Counted from the first letter of the stretch, positions 32,621 to 41,867 are shown. The stretch: DNA of 64,000 bases from Kribbella jejuensis (GCF_006715085.1 NZ_VFMM01000003.1:682001-746000), one strand, 5' to 3'. A program made the numbers and translations. Notes: a model not told the origin generated them from the letters alone.

Positions 32621-34186
32621 ATGCTGCTCACCAAGGTGGTCGAGACCTCCGCCGCGCTGGCCGGGACCCGGTCGCGGCTGCAGAAGGCCGGGTTCATCGC
32701 CGGACTGTTGTCCGAGGCCACCGAGCCGGCCGAGATCGAGATCGTCGTGACGTACCTGTCCGGCGAGCTGCGGCAGCGCCGGACCGGGGTGGGCTGGCGG
32801 ACGCTGATGGATGCGCCGGCGCCGGTCACCGAACCCTCGCTGACGGTCGAGGAGGTCGACCAGGCGTTCGCGGAGCTGGCCGAGATGTCGGGCGCCGGTG
32901 TGCAGGCCCGGCGGCGCGCGGCGGTGGACGCGCTGTTCCGGCGGGCGACCGCGGCCGAGCAGCAGTTCCTGCGGCAGCTCGTCGGCGGCGAGCTGCGGCA
33001 GGGCGCGCTCGACGGCGTGATGGCCGACGCGGTCGCCCGGGCGACGGACATTCCGCTGAACAAGATCCGGGCCGCGGCGATGCTGCGCGGAGCGACGGCT
33101 CCGGTGGCGGTCGCCGTACTGACCGAGGGTGAGGCGGGGCTCGCGCAGTTCGGGCTGGAGGTCGGGCGCGGGGTGCAGCCGATGCTCGCCCAGTCGGCGA
33201 CGACGGTCGCCGAGGCGTTGGAGAAGACCGGTACGCCGGCGGCGCTGGAGTGGAAGCTCGACGGGATCCGGATCCAGGTGCACCGAAACGGTGACGAGGT
33301 CGTCGTCTACACGCGGACCCTCGACGACATCACCAATCGCGTGCCCGAGGTGGTGACCGCGGTGCTGGCGTTGGACGTGCGGCAGGTCGTGCTCGACGGC
33401 GAGCTGATCGCATTGCGCGGTGACGGCCGGCCCGAGCCGTTCCAGGTGACCGGGTCGCGGACGGCAACGCGTGCCGCGACGGGGCCGGAGAGTGTGCCGC
33501 TCACGCCGTACTTCTTCGACATCCTGCATCAGGACGGACAGGACCTGCTCGGCCTGACCGGTGCGGAGCGGCACGAGTGGTTGTCGAAACTGTTGCCGGA
33601 GGAGAAGCGGATCCAGCGGCTCGTGACCGACGACGCCGAGGCCGGACAGGCGTTCTTCGACGACGCCGTGGCGCGGGGGCACGAGGGCGTCGTGGTGAAG
33701 TCGCTGACGGTTCCGTACGAGGCCGGCCGGCGCGGGTCGGGGTGGGTAAAGGTCAAGCAGACGTTCACCCTCGACCTGCTGGTGCTCGCGGCCGAGTGGG
33801 GCCACGGCCGGCGGAAGGGCTGGTTGTCGAACCTGCATCTCGGCGCGCGGGACGAGGAGACCGGCGAGTTCGTGATGCTCGGGAAGACGTTCAAGGGGCT
33901 GACCGACGAGCTGCTGCGCTGGCAGACCGAGCGGTTCCAGGAGCTCGCCGTCCGGCAGGACGACTGGGTGGTCTTCATCAAGCCCGAGGTGGTTGTCGAG
34001 GTCGCGTTCGACGGCGTGCAGACCTCACCCCGGTATCCGGCCGGGATGGCGCTGCGGTTCGCCCGGGTGATCCGGTACCGCGAGGACAAGAGGCCGGCCG
34101 ACGTGGACACCGTGCAGACCGTACGGTCGATCCACACCGGTCCCGAGGTGCCCGAGGTGCCCGAGGAGGAGGACGCTGATGACTGA
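32621..34186 (+). CDS. ATP-dependent DNA ligase (LigB type)
   Basis: 521 residues from ATG 32621; a GTG at 32603 in the same frame is possible. N-terminal helical DNA-binding domain (to about 200), then adenylation domain with Lys212 in LEWKLDGIRIQVHR (KxDG), VVLDGELIAL, FDILHQDGQDL, GHEGVVVKSL and WVKVKQTFTLDLLVLA, and a C-terminal OB domain (LGARDEETGEFVMLGKTFKG). It seals nicks as a backup to NAD-dependent LigA. C-terminal tail is acidic (PEVPEVPEEEDADD). Overlaps the following methyltransferase by 8 bases. Confidence 0.93.
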   Translation: MLLTKVVETSAALAGTRSRLQKAGFIAGLLSEATEPAEIEIVVTYLSGELRQRRTGVGWRTLMDAPAPVTEPSLTVEEVDQAFAELAEMSGAGVQARRRAAVDALFRRATAAEQQFLRQLVGGELRQGALDGVMADAVARATDIPLNKIRAAAMLRGATAPVAVAVLTEGEAGLAQFGLEVGRGVQPMLAQSATTVAEALEKTGTPAALEWKLDGIRIQVHRNGDEVVVYTRTLDDITNRVPEVVTAVLALDVRQVVLDGELIALRGDGRPEPFQVTGSRTATRAATGPESVPLTPYFFDILHQDGQDLLGLTGAERHEWLSKLLPEEKRIQRLVTDDAEAGQAFFDDAVARGHEGVVVKSLTVPYEAGRRGSGWVKVKQTFTLDLLVLAAEWGHGRRKGWLSNLHLGARDEETGEFVMLGKTFKGLTDELLRWQTERFQELAVRQDDWVVFIKPEVVVEVAFDGVQTSPRYPAGMALRFARVIRYREDKRPADVDTVQTVRSIHTGPEVPEVPEEEDADD

Positions 34187-34853
34187 GGATCCGGAGGTCG
34201 CGACGCGACGGATCGCGCGCGAGTCGCTCGACCGCGACGACCCGACCGGCTGGTTCGAGAACCTGTACGCCGCCGCGGCCGAGGGCGAGGCCGTCGTCCC
34301 GTGGGACCGCGGTACGGCACATCAGCTACTCGTCGACTGGATCAGCGAATCCCAGCCAGACGGGACCGGCAAGACCGCACTGATCGTCGGCACCGGCACC
34401 GGCTGGGACGCCGAACTGGTCGTCGACCGCGGCTACGACACGACCGCGTTCGACATCTCCCCCACCGCGATCGAAACCGCCCACCGCAACCACCCGGCCT
34501 CCCGGGCGCACTACATCGTCGCCGACCTCTTGGATCCACCGGCCGACTGGCACCGAGCGTTCGACCTGGTCGTCGAGATCTACACCGTCCAAGCGCTCCC
34601 GATCCATCTCCAACCCGACGCCATCAAACACGTCACCGAACTGGTGGCCCCCGGCGGCACGCTCCTCGTGATCGCCGCCGCCCGCCCCGACAACCAACCC
34701 GACGACGCCACCCACGGCCCACCGTGGCCCCTGACCCGCGCCGCGATCCAGTCCTTCACCACCCCCGACCTCCACCTCATCCAACTCGATCAGGTCCCCA
34801 GCCCCACCGACCCCACGATCCTCCGCTGGCGAGCCGAATACCTCCGCGACTGA
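34179..34853 (+). CDS. Class I methyltransferase, thiopurine-methyltransferase-like
   Basis: 224 residues. WFENLYAAAAEG...VVPWDRGTAHQLLVDW is the TPMT-type N-terminus with the Trp-Asp-Arg-Gly motif; ALIVGTGTGWDAELVVDRGY and TTAFDISPTA give the SAM site; DLVVEIYTVQALP and LVAPGGTLLVIAAAR follow. Starts within the ligase gene (8-base overlap), so translationally coupled. Acceptor unknown. The last third is strongly C-rich on the coding strand. Confidence 0.85.
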   Translation: MTEDPEVATRRIARESLDRDDPTGWFENLYAAAAEGEAVVPWDRGTAHQLLVDWISESQPDGTGKTALIVGTGTGWDAELVVDRGYDTTAFDISPTAIETAHRNHPASRAHYIVADLLDPPADWHRAFDLVVEIYTVQALPIHLQPDAIKHVTELVAPGGTLLVIAAARPDNQPDDATHGPPWPLTRAAIQSFTTPDLHLIQLDQVPSPTDPTILRWRAEYLRD

Positions 34854-34878
34854 TGCCCCACCCGGCCCGGGATCGCAT

Positions 34879-34894
34879 GGGAACATTTGTTCGA
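34879..34894. promoter_or_regulatory. Candidate LexA/SOS box
   Basis: GGGAAC-ATTT-GTTCGA matches the actinobacterial LexA consensus TCGAAC-N4-GTTCGA at 10 of 12 fixed positions. It sits 20 bases before the XRE regulator ATG, overlapping or just upstream of a plausible -10. Confidence 0.4.
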
Positions 34895-34914
34895 TAATGA
34901 TGTAGACTCGCTCT

Positions 34915-35787
34915 ATGGCGGGGCGAAGTGTGGTGGGGCCTACTGCGCTGCGGATGATGTTGGGTGGTCATCTGCGGGAGTTGCGCGAGCGGGCCGGTGT
35001 CACACGGACCGATGCCGGGTGGGCGATCCGGGCGTCGGAGTCGAAGATCAGCCGGCTCGAGTTGGGACGGGTCGGGTTCAAGGAGCGGGACGTCTCGGAT
35101 CTGCTCACGCTGTACGGCGTCCACGATCCGCAGGAGCGTGATCGGCTACTCAGGCTCGCGCGGGAGGCGAACGATCCCGGCTGGTGGCATCGGTACGGGG
35201 ACGTCACACCGGAGTGGTTCGATGCGTACCTCGGGCTCGAGGCGACGGCCGAGCTGATCCGGACGTACGAGATCCAGTTCGTCCCCGGCCTGCTGCAGAC
35301 CGCCGACTACGCGCGTGCCGTCGCCCAGCTCGACCCGAGCGGCACCCGCACCGAGAGCGAGGTCGAGCGGCTGGTCGCGCTCCGGACCCGGCGGCAACGC
35401 GCGCTCGACCGCGATCCGCCGCTGCGGTTGTGGGCCGTCATCGAGGAGGCCGTCCTGCACCGGCCGATCGGCGGCGTCGACGTCCTGCGACGTCAGCTCG
35501 GCGCCCTCCGCGAGGCCGTCGAGCGCCCGAACATCACGGTCCAGATCATCCCGTTGCAAAGCTCCGGCCACGCCGCCACCGGCGGCGCGTTCAGCCTGCT
35601 CCGCTTCCCGCAGCGGGATCTGCCCGACATCGTGTACCTCGAGCACCTGACCAGCGCGCTCTACCTGGACAAGCGCGACGACGTCGAGGCGTACACCCAA
35701 GCCATGGAGATGCTCGCCTCCAGCAGTCCCCCGCCGCAGCAGACCGTGCAGGCCCTCACCCGGTTACTCGACCGTCTGGCCCAGTAG
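34915..35787 (+). CDS. XRE-family regulator with DUF5753 domain
   Basis: 290 residues. N-terminal HTH_31 (LRELRERAGVTRTDAGWAIRASESKISRLELGRVG) followed by the DUF5753 domain (LEATAELIRTYEIQFVPGLLQTADYARAV ... VQIIPLQSSGHAATGGAFSLLRFPQ). This architecture is abundant in filamentous actinomycetes and is usually paired with a DUF397 gene; no such partner is next to it. Ends 24 bases inside the convergent ctaD. Possibly SOS-linked through the box at 34879. Confidence 0.92.
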   Translation: MAGRSVVGPTALRMMLGGHLRELRERAGVTRTDAGWAIRASESKISRLELGRVGFKERDVSDLLTLYGVHDPQERDRLLRLAREANDPGWWHRYGDVTPEWFDAYLGLEATAELIRTYEIQFVPGLLQTADYARAVAQLDPSGTRTESEVERLVALRTRRQRALDRDPPLRLWAVIEEAVLHRPIGGVDVLRRQLGALREAVERPNITVQIIPLQSSGHAATGGAFSLLRFPQRDLPDIVYLEHLTSALYLDKRDDVEAYTQAMEMLASSSPPPQQTVQALTRLLDRLAQ

Positions 35788-37452
35788 CTTCCGCTCGTGT
35801 GCTTCGTCCGGATGATGCAGGTCGAACGCCGGGGACTCGGAGCGGATCCGCGGGAGCGACGTGAAGTTGTGCCGCGGCGGCGGGCAGCTCGTCGCCCACT
35901 CCAGCGACCGGCCCCAGCCCCACGGGTCGTCCACCTCGACCAGCGGGCTTCGGCGCGACTTGTAGACGTTGTAGAAGAACGGCAGCATCGACGCCCCGAG
36001 GATGAACGCACCCACGCTCGACACCTGGTTCAGCGTCGTGAACCCGTCACTCGGCCGGTAGTCGGCGTACCGCCGGGGCATCCCCTCGGCACCCAGCCAG
36101 TGCTGCACCAGGAAGGTCGTGTGGAACCCGATGAACAGCAGCCAGAAATGCATCTTCCCGAGCTTCTCGTCGAGCATCCGCCCGGTCATCTTCGGCCACC
36201 AGTAGTAGAACCCGGCGAACATCGCGAACACCACGGTCCCGAACACCACGTAGTGGAAGTGCGCGACCACGAAGTACGAGTCCTGCAACTGGTAGTCCAG
36301 CGCCGGCGACGCGAGGATGATCCCGGTCAGACCGCCGAACAGGAAAGTCACCAGGAACCCGATCGACCAGAGCATCGGGGTGTCCAGCGACACCGAACCG
36401 CCCCACATAGTGCCGATCCAGTTGAAGAACTTCACCCCGGTCGGCACCGCGATCAGGAACGTCATGAACGAGAAGAACGGCAGCGCCACAGCCCCGGTGG
36501 TGAACATGTGGTGTGCCCAGACCGCAATCGACAGTGCGCCGATCGCGATCGTGGCCGCCACCAGGCCGTAGTACCCGAAGATCGGCTTGCGGCTGAAGAC
36601 CGGCAGGATCTCGGTGATGATGCCGAAGAACGGCAGCGCGATGATGTACACCTCGGGATGGCCGAAGAACCAGAACAGGTGCTGCCAGAGGATCGGCCCG
36701 CCGTTGGCCGCGTCGAAGACATGGGCCCCGAGTGTTCGATCCGCCTCCAGCACCAGCAGCGCGGCGGCGAAGATCGGGAACGCGATCAGCACCAGGATCG
36801 ACGTCACCAGCACGTTCCAGGTGAAGATCGGCATCCGGAACATCGTCATCCCGGGCGCGCGCATGGTGATTATCGTGGTGACGAAGTTGACGCCGCCGAG
36901 GATCGTCCCGAGGCCGGCCATCCACAGCCCCATCACCCACAGATCACCGCCGACGCCCGGCGAACGAATGCCGTTCGACAGCGGCGAGTACGCCGTCCAG
37001 CCGAAGTCGGCCGCGCCGCCGGGCGTGAGGAAACCGCTGATCACGATCAGCCCACCGAACAGGAACAGCCAATAGCTGAACATGTTCAGCCGCGGGAACG
37101 CGACATCCGGCGAGCCGATCTGGATCGGCATGATCACGTTGGCGAACCCGATGAACAGCGGGGTCGCGAACAGCAGCAGCATGATCGTGCCGTGCATCGT
37201 GAAGAGCTGGTTGTACGTCTCCTCGTTGACGAACTGCAGGCCCGGCTCGGCCAGCTCGGCGCGGATCACCAACGCCAGCACACCGCCGATCAGGAAGAAT
37301 CCGAACGAAGTGGCCAGGTACAGCTCACCGATCACCTTGTGGTCGGTGGTGGACAGAACCCGCCCGATCACCCGCCCCAGTGGCCGCCGCGCTTCGACCG
37401 CGGCCGGTCCAGTGCGTTCGGTGATCCCGGCCTGCCCGCTGACTGTGGCCAT
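35764..37452 (-). CDS. ctaD: Cytochrome c oxidase subunit I (aa3 type)
   Basis: 562 residues with 12 transmembrane helices. Low-spin haem and CuB ligands are visible: MHGTIMLLLFATPLFIGFAN, WFFGHPEVYIIALPFFGII (CuB His with cross-linked Tyr), AHHMFTTG, and VAHFHYVVFGTVVFAMFAG. Terminal electron transfer to oxygen and proton pumping. It is not next to ctaC, ctaE or qcrCAB, so it is an orphan copy. GGAGGG precedes the ATG. Overlaps the convergent XRE gene by 24 bases. Confidence 0.96.
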   Translation of the reverse strand: MATVSGQAGITERTGPAAVEARRPLGRVIGRVLSTTDHKVIGELYLATSFGFFLIGGVLALVIRAELAEPGLQFVNEETYNQLFTMHGTIMLLLFATPLFIGFANVIMPIQIGSPDVAFPRLNMFSYWLFLFGGLIVISGFLTPGGAADFGWTAYSPLSNGIRSPGVGGDLWVMGLWMAGLGTILGGVNFVTTIITMRAPGMTMFRMPIFTWNVLVTSILVLIAFPIFAAALLVLEADRTLGAHVFDAANGGPILWQHLFWFFGHPEVYIIALPFFGIITEILPVFSRKPIFGYYGLVAATIAIGALSIAVWAHHMFTTGAVALPFFSFMTFLIAVPTGVKFFNWIGTMWGGSVSLDTPMLWSIGFLVTFLFGGLTGIILASPALDYQLQDSYFVVAHFHYVVFGTVVFAMFAGFYYWWPKMTGRMLDEKLGKMHFWLLFIGFHTTFLVQHWLGAEGMPRRYADYRPSDGFTTLNQVSSVGAFILGASMLPFFYNVYKSRRSPLVEVDDPWGWGRSLEWATSCPPPRHNFTSLPRIRSESPAFDLHHPDEAHERKLLGQTVE

Positions 37453-37479
37453 GCGACCCTCCGTACCGCCTGCTCCTTT

Positions 37480-37508
37480 CGATTAGACACCTATGTATCG
37501 AGGAGCAA
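37480..37508 (-). promoter_or_regulatory. Possible ctaD promoter
   Basis: On the minus strand TTGCTC (37508-37503), a 17-base spacer, then TAATCG (37485-37480), 27 bases before the ctaD ATG. The match to sigma-70 consensus is modest. Confidence 0.3.
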
Positions 37509-37516
37509 AACCCCCG

Positions 37517-38044
37517 TCACCCGAGCGCGCCCAGCAGCGTCTTGCAGAACGCGGGCAGGTCGTCCGGCTTCCGGCTCGTGATCAGGTTCCCGTCGGTGAC
37601 CACGGTTTCGTCCACCCACTCGGCCCCGGCGTTGCGCAGATCGGTCTGCAGACTCGGCCAGGACGTCAGCCTCCGGCCGCGGACGACGTCCGCCTCGATC
37701 AGGGTCCACGGGGCGTGGCAGATCGCCGCGACCGGTTTGCCGGACTCCACGAACGACTTCACGAACGCTACGGCTTCGGTGTCGGTCCGCAGCGCATCCG
37801 GGTTCGCGACCCCGCCCGGCAGGACCAGCGCGGCGAAGTCGCCGACCGACGCCTCGCCGACGGTCTGGTCGACCTGACTGGTCTCCGCGGCGGTCAGATG
37901 GTTGAAGGTCTGGACGGTGCCGGGTTTCGGACTGAGCAGTACCGGCTCGTAGCCGGCCTCGCTCACCGCCTGCCACGGCTCGGTGAGTTCCACCCGTTCG
38001 ATTCCTTCGGCAGCGACCAGGAATGCGATCTTGGCGTCAGGCAT
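37517..38044 (-). CDS. DJ-1/PfpI-family protein (type 1 glutamine-amidotransferase fold)
   Basis: 175 residues from ATG 38044, preceded by GAGAGGAGAG. IAFLVAAEGIERVELTEPWQ at the N-terminus, FAALVLPGGVANPDALRTD, and the nucleophilic Cys in AAICHAPWTLIEADVVRG are the PfpI hallmarks. Family members act as deglycases, chaperones or proteases under stress. Alternative start at 38101 would overlap the upstream hydrolase gene and has no ribosome site. 50 bases after the alpha/beta hydrolase stop. Confidence 0.9.
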   Translation of the reverse strand: MPDAKIAFLVAAEGIERVELTEPWQAVSEAGYEPVLLSPKPGTVQTFNHLTAAETSQVDQTVGEASVGDFAALVLPGGVANPDALRTDTEAVAFVKSFVESGKPVAAICHAPWTLIEADVVRGRRLTSWPSLQTDLRNAGAEWVDETVVTDGNLITSRKPDDLPAFCKTLLGALG

Positions 38045-38094
38045 GACTCTCCTCTCGAGGATCAGGAACGTGACGCCGGTACCCCGGAACGACC

Positions 38095-38895
38095 TCAACA
38101 CACCTCGTCGACGAAGGTCTTCCAGTACGGCGCGGACAGCCCGTGCCCCATTCCGCGGAGGACGACGAAACGCGAGCCAGGGATGGCGTCCCGGACCGCC
38201 TCACCGTGCGGAAGCGGCAGCAGCGGATCCGCATCGCCGTGCATGACGAGCACCGGCATCACCGGCACCGGCCTCGCGAGCGAGCTGTACGGCGGGGCGT
38301 CGAAGGTCATGGCGTAGTGGTTGGTCAGCGAGGCGCGGTAGTTTCGCGCCCGAGCCATGTCCTGGCGGACGAGCGCCCGGGCCGCGGCCTCGTCGAAATG
38401 CCCGGCCGCCTCGGCTTCGATCGCCCTCACGACGTACTCCTCGACCGCGGCCGGATCGTCGTAGTCGGGCTCCGCGAGGTGCGGCATCGACGGAGGCGGC
38501 AGCCCCTCGTCGCCCGTGCTCGTCGACACGAAGGTCAGCGAGGCGACCCGGGACGGATGGTCGACGCCCAGGATCAGCGCCGTACCGCCGGACATCGACT
38601 GGGCCACGACGTGCGCGCGTTCGATGCCGAGGGCGTCGAGCAGCCCCAGTGCGTCCGCGGCCAGATCGCTCATAGCGTAGCCCGGCGCGCCGAGCGGGAA
38701 CGATGTCGATCGGCCGGTGTCGCGCTGGTCGTAGCGGATCATGAACCGGCCGCGCGCGGCCAGCGCGGTACACAGCTCCGCGTCCCACCAGATCATCGAC
38801 GCTCCGGCGCCGTGGATGAGGAGCATCGCGGGGTCCGCTGGGTCGCCGAACGTCTCGGCGCACAGCTCGATGCCGTTCACCTGGTAAGTCGTCAT
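38095..38895 (-). CDS. Alpha/beta-fold hydrolase
   Basis: 266 residues. LLIHGAGASMIWWDAELCTA (oxyanion), YDQRDTGRSTSFPLG, nucleophile Ser in VVAQSMSGGTALI, Asp in MHGDADPLLPLPHG, and His in GMGHGLSAPYW form the complete triad. Resembles esterases / aclacinomycin methylesterase-like enzymes. Divergent from LysR with a nested palindrome between, so it is the likely LysR target. Confidence 0.88.
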   Translation of the reverse strand: MTTYQVNGIELCAETFGDPADPAMLLIHGAGASMIWWDAELCTALAARGRFMIRYDQRDTGRSTSFPLGAPGYAMSDLAADALGLLDALGIERAHVVAQSMSGGTALILGVDHPSRVASLTFVSTSTGDEGLPPPSMPHLAEPDYDDPAAVEEYVVRAIEAEAAGHFDEAAARALVRQDMARARNYRASLTNHYAMTFDAPPYSSLARPVPVMPVLVMHGDADPLLPLPHGEAVRDAIPGSRFVVLRGMGHGLSAPYWKTFVDEVC

Positions 38896-38931
38896 GCCAC
38901 CGACCGTAAGAGCGGCGCGTGATCATGAAAA

Positions 38932-38958
38932 GCGATTGATTCTTATAGAACCGATCGC
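38932..38958. promoter_or_regulatory. Nested palindrome, predicted LysR operator
   Basis: GCGAT-tga-TTCT-tat-AGAA-ccg-ATCGC: outer 5-base and inner 4-base arms are both perfectly symmetric about one centre (27 bases in all). It lies between the divergent hydrolase and LysR genes, 22 bases before the LysR ATG and 36 from the hydrolase ATG. The surrounding DNA is AT-rich for this genome. Confidence 0.6.
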
Positions 38959-38980
38959 CAGCAGCGATAGAGTGCCGAAC

Positions 38981-39844
38981 ATGTACGAGTTGCGGCACCT
39001 CGCGACGCTGGCCGCGGTCGCCGACGAGGGATCGTTCGGGCGGGCGGCGAGCCGGCTCGGGTACACCCAGTCGAGCGTCAGCCAGCAGATCGCCGTCCTG
39101 GAGAAGATCGCGGGCGGTGCGCTGTTCGATCGGCCGGGCGGGCCCAGGCCGGTGCGGATCACGCCGCTCGGCGCGGTCGTCCTGCAGCACGGACGCGACC
39201 TGCTGCGCCGAGCCGACGAGATGCGTGAGGGGATCGAACGCTTCCGCGCGGGCGACAGCCGGATCGACATCGGCACCTTCCAGACCGTGTCGAACACGCT
39301 CCTGCCGCGCGTCATCGGCGAGCTCCGGAACGCACATCCCGGCTGTGACATCCGGCTGTTCGAGGAGGAGACCGACGACCCCGATCTCAGCGGCCTCGAC
39401 CTGATGTTCTTCGACGCCCGTACCGGACACGACGGTCTCAAGCTGCTCGACGACCCGTACTTCCTGGTCGCCCGCCCTGGCGACTTCGAGCCCGGACCCG
39501 TCCCGCTCACGAAGCTCGACGGGTTGCCGCTGGTGGCGCATCCGCCGGTCTGTCATCAGGTGGTCATCGAGGACTTCCTGCGCGCTCGTGACATCCGCCC
39601 GCAGTTCGTGTTCCGCACCGAGGGCAACGAAGCGCTGCTGGCGATGGTGCGAGCCGGCCTCGGTGAGGCGTTGATGCCGCGCCTCGCCGTACTCCGGCAC
39701 GACGAGAGCCTGGCGCTGCACGAACTCGCGCCAGGTCTCCCGTCGCGGGAGATCTTCCTGCTGTGGCAGGCCGGCCGCACGCACTCACCGCTCGCGGCGC
39801 ACGCGATCGAGCTTGCGCGCAAGGCGGCCGCCGACCTCAGCTGA
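38981..39844 (+). CDS. LysR-family transcriptional regulator
   Basis: 287 residues from ATG 38981 (MYELRHLATLAAVADEGSFG). HTH RAASRLGYTQSSVSQQIAVLEKIAG at 20-45, then the periplasmic-binding-like co-inducer domain (DIGTFQTVSNTLLPRVIGEL onward). Divergent from the alpha/beta hydrolase, with a nested palindrome between. An in-frame start 29 codons upstream would run through that palindrome and is rejected. Ends 8 bases inside the convergent DUF1906 gene. Confidence 0.93.
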   Translation: MYELRHLATLAAVADEGSFGRAASRLGYTQSSVSQQIAVLEKIAGGALFDRPGGPRPVRITPLGAVVLQHGRDLLRRADEMREGIERFRAGDSRIDIGTFQTVSNTLLPRVIGELRNAHPGCDIRLFEEETDDPDLSGLDLMFFDARTGHDGLKLLDDPYFLVARPGDFEPGPVPLTKLDGLPLVAHPPVCHQVVIEDFLRARDIRPQFVFRTEGNEALLAMVRAGLGEALMPRLAVLRHDESLALHELAPGLPSREIFLLWQAGRTHSPLAAHAIELARKAAADLS

Positions 39845-41867
39845 CGGTGAGCACCTTCGACGCGGTCTGCGTGCCCTGGTGGTCGGCGTCGGCCAGCCAG
39901 ACCACGCGGTACGTGTAGGTGCCACGCGCGGTCGGCTTGATGCTGAACGCGTACTTGCCGTTGGTCGTGAGCTTCCCGGTCGTCACGGCCACCCACGACG
40001 TACCGGAACGCCGCTGCAGGTACGCCGTCGTACCGGCGTGCGGCGGGTTCAGGTATCCGTACAGCAGCGTCGATCCGCCGAGCCGGATCGCCGCCGGGGT
40101 CAGGTACGCCGACAGCGCCGGGTGGACCTGCACCAGCACCGCCGCGCTCCGCGTGCCCAGCACACCGGCCGCGCCGTTGTAACCCCACATGTAGTACGTC
40201 GACACGGCTGGCTTGAGCGACGCCTTCACGATTCCGTTCGCATCGGACGTGTACGAACCCGCAGTCGCCCACTTGCTCGCGGTCTTCGCCTTCGAGTACA
40301 GCACCACCGGCACGCCGGCCAGCTTGGTGCCGTCCAGCTTGGTCACCGCCGTCGACAACGTGACCGCGCCGGTGTACATGATCGAGGCCGCGCTGGCTCC
40401 GATCGTCGCCTTCGACCCGACCAGCCGGACGTCGACACCGGGCCCGATCTTGCCTCTCGCGTCCTTCGTCCAGATCCGGTACGCATAGCTGGCCGAGTTC
40501 GACAAGCCGCCCTGCGTGAAGGCAATGGCCGCGCCGTTGTAGACCGCCGTACCCGCGGTCGTCAACTGCGGCGGAGTCGAACCAACCGCACTCCGCACCA
40601 TCACCGTCGTGTTGGCCGGCATAGCCCAACGCAGCGTCGCCGCCGCCACCCCACCACTCACGGAGAAGCTACCGACAGGCGCCGGCGGAGCCGTCAGATT
40701 GAGGTAGTTCTTGTCGATCCGCGGGATGGTGACTCCGCCGTTGGACTCATTGGCGACCTCGCCCGCGAACTGGTGAACGCGCTGGTGGTTCGCCCAGTAG
40801 GCCGAGTTGATGAACCGGCTCGTGCCCACCGGAGATTCCCAGTGCGCGAACCAGATGTTGTCCGGCCGCGTGTAGGCCGTGCTCGTGTAGGCGCTGTTCA
40901 GATCGGCGCCGCCGGACGCCGCGCCGACGTACGCCCCACCCAGGTAACCACGTGCGTTCAGCTCCTGCGTCCACCCGCTCAGGTAGGACAGCACCGCCGC
41001 CTTGCACGCGGCAGTGGAGGTGTACGGCTCGATGTCGCTGTAGATCGCGCTCCGCTGGGCGAAGCCGAGCGCCTGCGCGGCGGCGACCGCGTTGGTCGCG
41101 GCGTTCTTGCCCTGGATGAACGAGGTCGCCGGCCGCGACGACATCAAGCTCCCATAGGACGCGCACGGCGCCTGCAGACCGACGTCGACGAGCAGGAACT
41201 GCCATCCCTTGCTCGCATTCGCCGCCACCCAATCGGCGGTCAGGTTCGGCTGGTCGCAGGCTCGCAACGAGCCACTGATGTAGATGCCGACACCCTGGTA
41301 TTTCGCTCGCCACGCGTCCATCGTCGATTGTGGTGGTGCCGCGCAGGTGTCGAAGCCGTTGCCCGCAAAGTTGCCCGTAGCAACCACCGAAGGAGCGACC
41401 GCGGTCTGCTGGGTGACGCGCGCGGACGGTGCCTTGGTGACCACACGGCCGGTGGCCAGTACGTCGCTTGCGGACTGCTCCGCGCCTGGCGCGTAGTACG
41501 CCGTGGCCAGCACGCCCGCGTCGGTGATCGCGCGCCGCAGCAGCCCGTCACTGGACGTCTGCGCGGTGGTCAGCGGCTCCAGGATCAGGCCCGAGCTCCG
41601 GCCGACCAGGTGTGCCGGGCAGTCGGACTGCGCTGTACTGCGGCCCAGGTACACGGCCGGCTGGTCGAGCCGCACGCAAGCGGTCGGGTTCGCGGCCAGG
41701 TCGACCACCGGCCAGCCGGCCGGGACGGTTACCTGGTAGCCGCGGTACGAGACGGTCTTGGTGTCTCCGGCAGCGGCCGGGCCGACGGCGGTGACGCCCG
41801 CCAGCAGCGCGAGGGCCAGCGTGAGCCCCCCGGGTCTGAACAACCTCACTGTGGTCCCCAGTTTCAT
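39837..41867 (-). CDS. Secreted DUF1906 (Rv2525c-like) glycoside-hydrolase-fold protein with C-terminal Ig-like repeats
   Basis: 676 residues. Signal peptide at 1-34 (LTLALALLAGVTAVGPAAAG). After a 120-residue Cys-containing N-terminal module, a DUF1906 TIM barrel runs from about 165 to 385: GFDTCAAPPQSTMDAWRAKY, IYISGSLRACDQPN, SAIYSDIEPYTST, YLGGAYVGAASGG and NIWFAHWESPVG. DUF1906 proteins such as Rv2525c are Tat-exported and linked to cell-wall glycans. From about 395 come a fibronectin-like domain and two beta-sandwich repeats. Start ATG 41867. Overlaps LysR by 8 bases. Confidence 0.82.
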   Translation of the reverse strand: MKLGTTVRLFRPGGLTLALALLAGVTAVGPAAAGDTKTVSYRGYQVTVPAGWPVVDLAANPTACVRLDQPAVYLGRSTAQSDCPAHLVGRSSGLILEPLTTAQTSSDGLLRRAITDAGVLATAYYAPGAEQSASDVLATGRVVTKAPSARVTQQTAVAPSVVATGNFAGNGFDTCAAPPQSTMDAWRAKYQGVGIYISGSLRACDQPNLTADWVAANASKGWQFLLVDVGLQAPCASYGSLMSSRPATSFIQGKNAATNAVAAAQALGFAQRSAIYSDIEPYTSTAACKAAVLSYLSGWTQELNARGYLGGAYVGAASGGADLNSAYTSTAYTRPDNIWFAHWESPVGTSRFINSAYWANHQRVHQFAGEVANESNGGVTIPRIDKNYLNLTAPPAPVGSFSVSGGVAAATLRWAMPANTTVMVRSAVGSTPPQLTTAGTAVYNGAAIAFTQGGLSNSASYAYRIWTKDARGKIGPGVDVRLVGSKATIGASAASIMYTGAVTLSTAVTKLDGTKLAGVPVVLYSKAKTASKWATAGSYTSDANGIVKASLKPAVSTYYMWGYNGAAGVLGTRSAAVLVQVHPALSAYLTPAAIRLGGSTLLYGYLNPPHAGTTAYLQRRSGTSWVAVTTGKLTTNGKYAFSIKPTARGTYTYRVVWLADADHQGTQTASKVLTVS

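Noticed and set aside
35797..37581. 594-residue plus-strand frame opposite ctaD
   Set aside because: Antisense to a canonical cytochrome oxidase gene, with His/Arg/Pro-rich composition.
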